A stretch of DNA of 9,786 nt from Pseudomonadota bacterium (GTDB taxonomy: Bacteria; Myxococcota; Bradymonadia; UBA4248): contig JAGACY010000027.1 of assembly GCA_017613855.1 (NCBI GenBank), positions 1 through 9,786 on the forward strand. Direction: 5' to 3'. The notes beneath the pieces were generated by a model. It was not told the origin of the DNA. It worked only from the letters and a program-made list of their open reading frames with translations, and made no database searches. The position numbers were made by a program, and so were the translations under genes. Below, one piece after another: positions 6,716 through 9,786 of the stretch (the first letter of the stretch is position 1; each line of letters starts with the position of its first letter).

Positions 6716-6824
6716 TTTTAATTCGCAATGCGCAATTCGCAATGCGCAATTGGAGTGCAAAACGAAAGGTATATGCTGAAGCCCCTTAAGAAATGTCTGA
6801 ATAATTACAAATTACAAATTCCTA
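6716..6824. repeat. Heptad-array inverted-repeat element, copy R3
   Basis: Left arm of heptads alternating TCGCAAT and GCGCAAT (6723-6750), preceded by a degenerate TTTTAAT. The core (6758-6780) is shared with R2, and the right arm is ATTACAA, ATTACAA, then ATTCCTA (6804-6824). The stop codon of the lipoprotein gene (complement of 6822-6824) falls inside the last unit, so this end is part of that gene. The core contains AAGG...CCTT, which could pair. Same orientation as R2 and opposite to R1. Confidence 0.83.
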
Positions 6825-8186
6825 ATTGCTATCCGGCATTGCATCGTCATAAACGAATGGGAAATCTTCTTCATCCTTGGGGCGTACCGATTTCGTCACG
6901 CGCTTGACCATCGTCCCGCGCGGATCGTCGAGCCATGCAAGAAAAACGCGTGCCGGCTGAACACTATATCTGTAATCGTTGTTGATGGGCTTTGTGGCAG
7001 AAGTGCGCATAATCAAAGCATTATCGGCAAATGGCATAGCACGCATATTTTCTTTGAAAGCCTTTTTATAGGCCCAGTACTGCTCGGCATTTGAAGTATA
7101 GAACGTTGTGACTGTGCGTCCCGTTTCACGAAGGGTTTGTGCAATCGCCTTGAGAGCGGTATCTCCAAGCAGATTCGCTTGCAAAGTTACGAGACGCCCC
7201 GATTTGACGAGCGTGCGAATGTATTGGTAGATCTCGGGATCATTAGTAAAATTCGGCGTTTTCATCGCAACGAGACGCCCAAGCTGGCGACGGATGTTTC
7301 CCGAAACCGTTTTGAATACTTTTATAATATTCTTCTTTTCAGCGTTGTTTTCATAATATTTTTCGAGGAATTCCGACGATCCCATACGATCATCAAACAT
7401 CGCCATCAGACAGGCCGAATCTTCGCATTGATCAAAAAATGCAATGTAAGCATGGTGAATATAGACTACCCAGGGATCATAATCGACTGCAAATGCCAGG
7501 GTAGGTCTTTGCCACCCCATATAGACATAAGATTGATCTGTCCCGATGCCGATGTACGTACCGCCCATATTCTGTATGGTTTCCCGGAATTTTTCAGGAT
7601 GCAGCTCATCGCTGAAGGGGAAATGTCCGCCCTCATTCTCTTTTTCGACGGCATTTAATACTTCAGGAGGCACATCCCATGGAATGGCGGCCAGTTTCTG
7701 GCGCAGTGCATCCGATAAAGGCGTAAGATCATCGCTAATCACATTGGGATCTGCCTGCTCGGCCGGCTGCTCATTGGCTGGTTCTGCGGCGTCACTATTG
7801 GCATTCTCGGCTGTGGGCGGTACCTCACCTTCATTTAAGTGCGCATCTGCTTGATCTGCCTCTCCATTCCGGAGGGGAACTTCAAAATTCTCTGCCAATT
7901 CCGGTTGTGTATCTTCTGGTTGATTATCCGGTTTTGCAACAGTTTCGGGTTGAGATTTTTCCGGATCACCTGCGATATTTGCGTCATCCGTGGCAGATTC
8001 ATCAGATGTGGGCTGTTTGAGCGCCTGAATTGCCTGTCCTTCACCATTGGATGTGTCTGAATCCTGTAATGCCGCTGTATTATCAGACACCTCACGATTC
8101 TGTTCCGAAGGTGAGGGTGAGCAGGAAACCAATAAAACCAGCGCAAATAACGCTATAAAAAGAGGCTTGTAATTAAAAGCAAACAT
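6822..8186 (-). CDS. Lipoprotein with a LIC_10091-like C-terminal domain
   Basis: Predicted secreted lipoprotein of unknown activity. From the chosen ATG (454 residues) the signal MFAFNYKPLFIALFALVLLVSC ends in lipobox LVSC with Cys22 as lipidation site. Residues 23 to about 150 are a disordered linker rich in Asp, Glu, Asn, Gln, Pro, Ala and Ser. The folded part starts near 163. It contains GGTYIGIGTDQSYVYMGWQRP and LAFAVDYDPW (about 208-239), a helical middle, LVTLQANLLGD and FYTSNAEQYW (362-371). The order of a G-x-G strand, a 'P.LAF.VD' strand and a later 'FYTSN.EQY' strand resembles the LIC_10091 family, which looks like a Rossmann/methyltransferase-type fold with no known substrate. An upstream ATG at 8219 would add 11 residues before the signal. 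The start at 8186 is preferred because it gives a normal lipoprotein signal and has TAGG six bases upstream. It is divergent from the gene at 8466. Confidence 0.8.
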   Translation of the reverse strand: MFAFNYKPLFIALFALVLLVSCSPSPSEQNREVSDNTAALQDSDTSNGEGQAIQALKQPTSDESATDDANIAGDPEKSQPETVAKPDNQPEDTQPELAENFEVPLRNGEADQADAHLNEGEVPPTAENANSDAAEPANEQPAEQADPNVISDDLTPLSDALRQKLAAIPWDVPPEVLNAVEKENEGGHFPFSDELHPEKFRETIQNMGGTYIGIGTDQSYVYMGWQRPTLAFAVDYDPWVVYIHHAYIAFFDQCEDSACLMAMFDDRMGSSEFLEKYYENNAEKKNIIKVFKTVSGNIRRQLGRLVAMKTPNFTNDPEIYQYIRTLVKSGRLVTLQANLLGDTALKAIAQTLRETGRTVTTFYTSNAEQYWAYKKAFKENMRAMPFADNALIMRTSATKPINNDYRYSVQPARVFLAWLDDPRGTMVKRVTKSVRPKDEEDFPFVYDDAMPDSN

Positions 8187-8250
8187 ACAAAACCTATGTG
8201 TAGTCTCAATCTCGTTCATGACAGGATTGCGTGCAGAATAAGCATAGAAG

Positions 8251-8275
8251 TTCCTGGATTTCAGAAACCCAGGAA
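8251..8275. promoter_or_regulatory. Inverted repeat in the divergent intergenic region
   Basis: TTCCTGG (8251-8257) pairs with CCAGGAA (8269-8275). After one mismatch TTT (8259-8261) pairs with AAA (8265-8267), giving ten base pairs in all. It sits between the two divergent genes, closer to the lipoprotein gene. There is no U-tract downstream on either strand, so an operator or leader hairpin is more likely than a terminator. A second, weaker hairpin TCTTTG/CAAAGA lies at 8302-8319. The rest of 8220-8383 is AT-rich with nothing else recognised. Confidence 0.35.
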
Positions 8276-8383
8276 AATTAAATCATTATTCATATCAAAT
8301 TTCTTTGAAAAAACAAAGAGAATGCCTTCTTTGACTCACGGTAACTCTGAAATAATTCCATATTTCGCATAATCCCCCCTTTA

Positions 8384-8412
8384 TTTACAATTCGAATATT
8401 TTCGTTTAAAAA
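8384..8412 (+). promoter_or_regulatory. Possible sigma-70-like promoter for the plus-strand gene
   Basis: TTTACA (8384-8389, five of six to TTGACA) is followed after 17 bases by TAAAAA (8407-8412, four of six to TATAAT) in an AT-rich stretch. A start of transcription near 8419 would put a GC-rich hairpin, CGCGC (8422-8426) / GCGCG (8432-8436) with loop CTTCC, at the extreme 5' end of the mRNA. The match is moderate and could be chance in AT-rich DNA. Confidence 0.35.
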
Positions 8413-8465
8413 TAAATGGGCCGCGCCTTCCGCGCGTAGTTTTACTTTGTGTGAATAAGCTTACT

Positions 8466-9551
8466 ATGTCCAACACTAAGATTGTGCGTTTGCCTGCTCA
8501 TATCAGGAGCAAAACTCCTGCGATTGAAGCACCGTTTGATTCTTGCTTTATTCCAAAGGGATTTCTTTTTCCGGAATCACGTGAAGAATTGGCTCCCTAT
8601 CGGGAATTTCCTCTTTCGACGCCTTTTTATGCCATGCCTGCCAAAAGCAGAGATCAATCTGTTGAAGATATATTTGCTGCAGGCGTCTCGGATGATATCG
8701 ACAACAGCGCATTTGATTCGACGATTTTGCAAATCAGCGAGATGGATGAACTTTTGTTGGATGTCCAGGGCATGGGAATGCAATACACTATGCATACTCA
8801 AATGTGCCTGAGAGAGGATTTTCAATATGATTTCCCACGTACATGGGATCATACACAGGCACTTTTGCTCAATATTCCCGTCTTTTCGGAAGAGCTGTGC
8901 CAGTGGCATTATCCGATTGCTACGATGGGGTATAACATCGAAAATACCGATCCGCCGCTCGATATTAACATCGCCAATAACTACCCTCAGTTATTTGGTT
9001 ATCTGCCTAATGGTGATCTCGCCATTTATTGGGAAATCGGCGAAATTCTTGCCGATGAATTCAACATTGAACTGGAACCCATGCGAAGTACCGTCGAAGG
9101 TTCTTTGATCATCATGCCCAATATTGCAGAGCAAATTAAATCAGCTGCGCCATGTCAGCAGATCACAGAAACTGGTATTGTGGTTGCCCCGGGCTGTCCT
9201 TTGGAGGGAGCCGTTGCATTTGCACAGCAATGGCTTGGGCGTTCCCCCATCGTCATTCGGGATGCGACATACCATTTCTATCGGCTGCGTTTACCAGTCA
9301 TTCACTGTGAAATTGATTTTAACCCCTATTCTGAAGCGACCTGGGGAGCCTTTGGATTTACCTCGCCACGTCTGGCAGGCTATGAGTTTAAGATTGTCAA
9401 TAATCCCTTTACCCGTGAGGCCTCTATCTTCTCAACGGAACGCGGCAATATTGTTGTTTCGGTGATGTTCTATGAACGCCTGAAACAGTTGCTCGCTCAT
9501 TTTGGAGTGCGTTTATGGGCCAAAACCTTCCCGATTCAGCGTATTCCATAG
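8466..9551 (+). CDS. Unrecognised soluble protein
   Basis: I do not recognise this 361-residue protein (366 if translation starts at GTG 8451). No signal peptide or membrane segment is visible. The composition is ordinary, rich in aromatic residues and prolines (IPKGFLFPESREEL, FPLSTPFYAMPAK), with acidic stretches near residues 60-95 and a strand-rich second half (GDLAIYWEIGEIL, GSLIIMPN, GIVVAPGCPLEGAVAFAQQWLG, YHFYRLRLPVIHCEIDFNPYSEATWGAFG cut here into parts). Nothing resembles a nucleotide-binding, protease, nuclease or methyltransferase motif. Neither GTG 8451 nor ATG 8466 has a convincing ribosome site. I chose the ATG because GTG starts need stronger support. It is the only gene on the plus strand, alone and divergent from the lipoprotein gene. 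Coding status is well supported by length and normal codon usage; function is unknown. Confidence 0.75.
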   Translation: MSNTKIVRLPAHIRSKTPAIEAPFDSCFIPKGFLFPESREELAPYREFPLSTPFYAMPAKSRDQSVEDIFAAGVSDDIDNSAFDSTILQISEMDELLLDVQGMGMQYTMHTQMCLREDFQYDFPRTWDHTQALLLNIPVFSEELCQWHYPIATMGYNIENTDPPLDINIANNYPQLFGYLPNGDLAIYWEIGEILADEFNIELEPMRSTVEGSLIIMPNIAEQIKSAAPCQQITETGIVVAPGCPLEGAVAFAQQWLGRSPIVIRDATYHFYRLRLPVIHCEIDFNPYSEATWGAFGFTSPRLAGYEFKIVNNPFTREASIFSTERGNIVVSVMFYERLKQLLAHFGVRLWAKTFPIQRIP

Positions 9552-9667
9552 GGGAGATGTTTTGCAAATGGCTTGGTTCTTTGCATGTGAATGGATACGG
9601 TCTGCCCGATCGCTGTGATTGTGGCGGATGAACCGGGCTCTCATGGTTCTCGTGGTTATTCTAACGT

Positions 9668-9695
9668 TTTGTTCGTATCGTCAGATACGAACAAA
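9668..9695. repeat. Perfect 12-bp inverted repeat
   Basis: TTTGTTCGTATC (9668-9679) and GATACGAACAAA (9684-9695) are exact complements with a GTCA loop. It lies 116 bases after the plus-strand gene. No U-tract follows on either strand, so it is not a classical intrinsic terminator, though it could stabilise or end the transcript. An operator or recombination site is also possible. A second inverted repeat, ATCCATG (9711-9717) / CATGGAT (9732-9738), follows. Apart from these and the right-edge half terminator, 9552-9786 holds only a doubtful 24-codon frame. Confidence 0.6.
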
Positions 9696-9770
9696 TGCGT
9701 CTATATAAAAATCCATGTATTTAACGATAACCATGGATGATGACTGCATCGTTGCATAAAACCTACACAC

Positions 9771-9786
9771 AAAAAAAAGCCCCGAA
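9771..9786 (-). terminator. Half of a minus-strand intrinsic terminator cut by the window edge
   Basis: On the minus strand this reads TTCGGGGC followed by eight T, the usual 3' stem arm and U-tract of an intrinsic terminator. The 5' arm (expected GCCCCGAA or similar) would lie past the right edge. It implies a leftward gene ending just outside the window and converging with the plus-strand gene. Confidence 0.5.

Noticed and set aside
9668..9695. LexA (SOS) operator
   Set aside because: The half-sites are GTTCG...CGAAC with 10 bases between the half-sites, the reverse of the CGAAC-N4-GTTCG arrangement.

Overview
The window comes from a bacterial chromosome of moderate GC content. Seven genes lie head-to-tail on the minus strand (8186 down to 44) and one diverges on the plus strand (8466-9551). 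Lineage is not certain. The M15 peptidase (CxxC block, GYRPG, SQHSFGTAIDIN, DIMHFS near the C-terminus) and the lipoprotein with a YIGIG...FYTSNAEQYW domain resemble proteins I associate with Myxococcota/Bradymonadota-type (former Deltaproteobacteria) genomes. The inosine-guanosine kinase is close to the E. coli Gsk. No phage, plasmid or transposase gene is visible.

Layout, right to left along the minus strand: a secreted lipoprotein (6822-8186); a signal-peptide-bearing M15 D,D-peptidase-like protein (5818-6687); a small lasso-peptide-B2-like transglutaminase-fold protein (5239-5652); inosine-guanosine kinase gsk (3762-5045); and a tight three-gene block (44-3611). That block has an unrecognised 287-residue protein followed by two different P-loop ATPases of the BREX BrxC/BrxD-like (DUF2791) type. 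The plus-strand gene at 8466-9551 is an unrecognised soluble protein with no assignable function.

The three-gene block is the main interest. Paired DUF2791-type ATPases behind a small unknown protein, spaced by tens of bases or fewer, look like part of an antiphage or DNA-transaction operon. No methyltransferase, helicase, nuclease or TerB protein is inside the window. Any such partner would have to lie beyond the left edge, which cuts off 43 bases after the last stop codon. The link to defence is inference from the ATPase family.

The second notable feature is a family of three short intergenic elements (about 3612-3763, 5654-5777, 6716-6824). Each is built of 7-bp tandem units (consensus NCGNAAT on one side, ATTRCRC-like on the other) in inverted orientation around a related core. 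They fill most of the gap between two co-directional genes and reach up to start and stop codons. The copy before the three-gene block is reversed relative to the other two. Other non-coding structure: two strong stem-loops between the B2-like gene and gsk, a GC-rich hairpin and possible promoter before the plus-strand gene, a perfect 12-bp inverted repeat at 9668-9695, and half of a minus-strand terminator cut by the right edge. No tRNA, rRNA or CRISPR array was seen.
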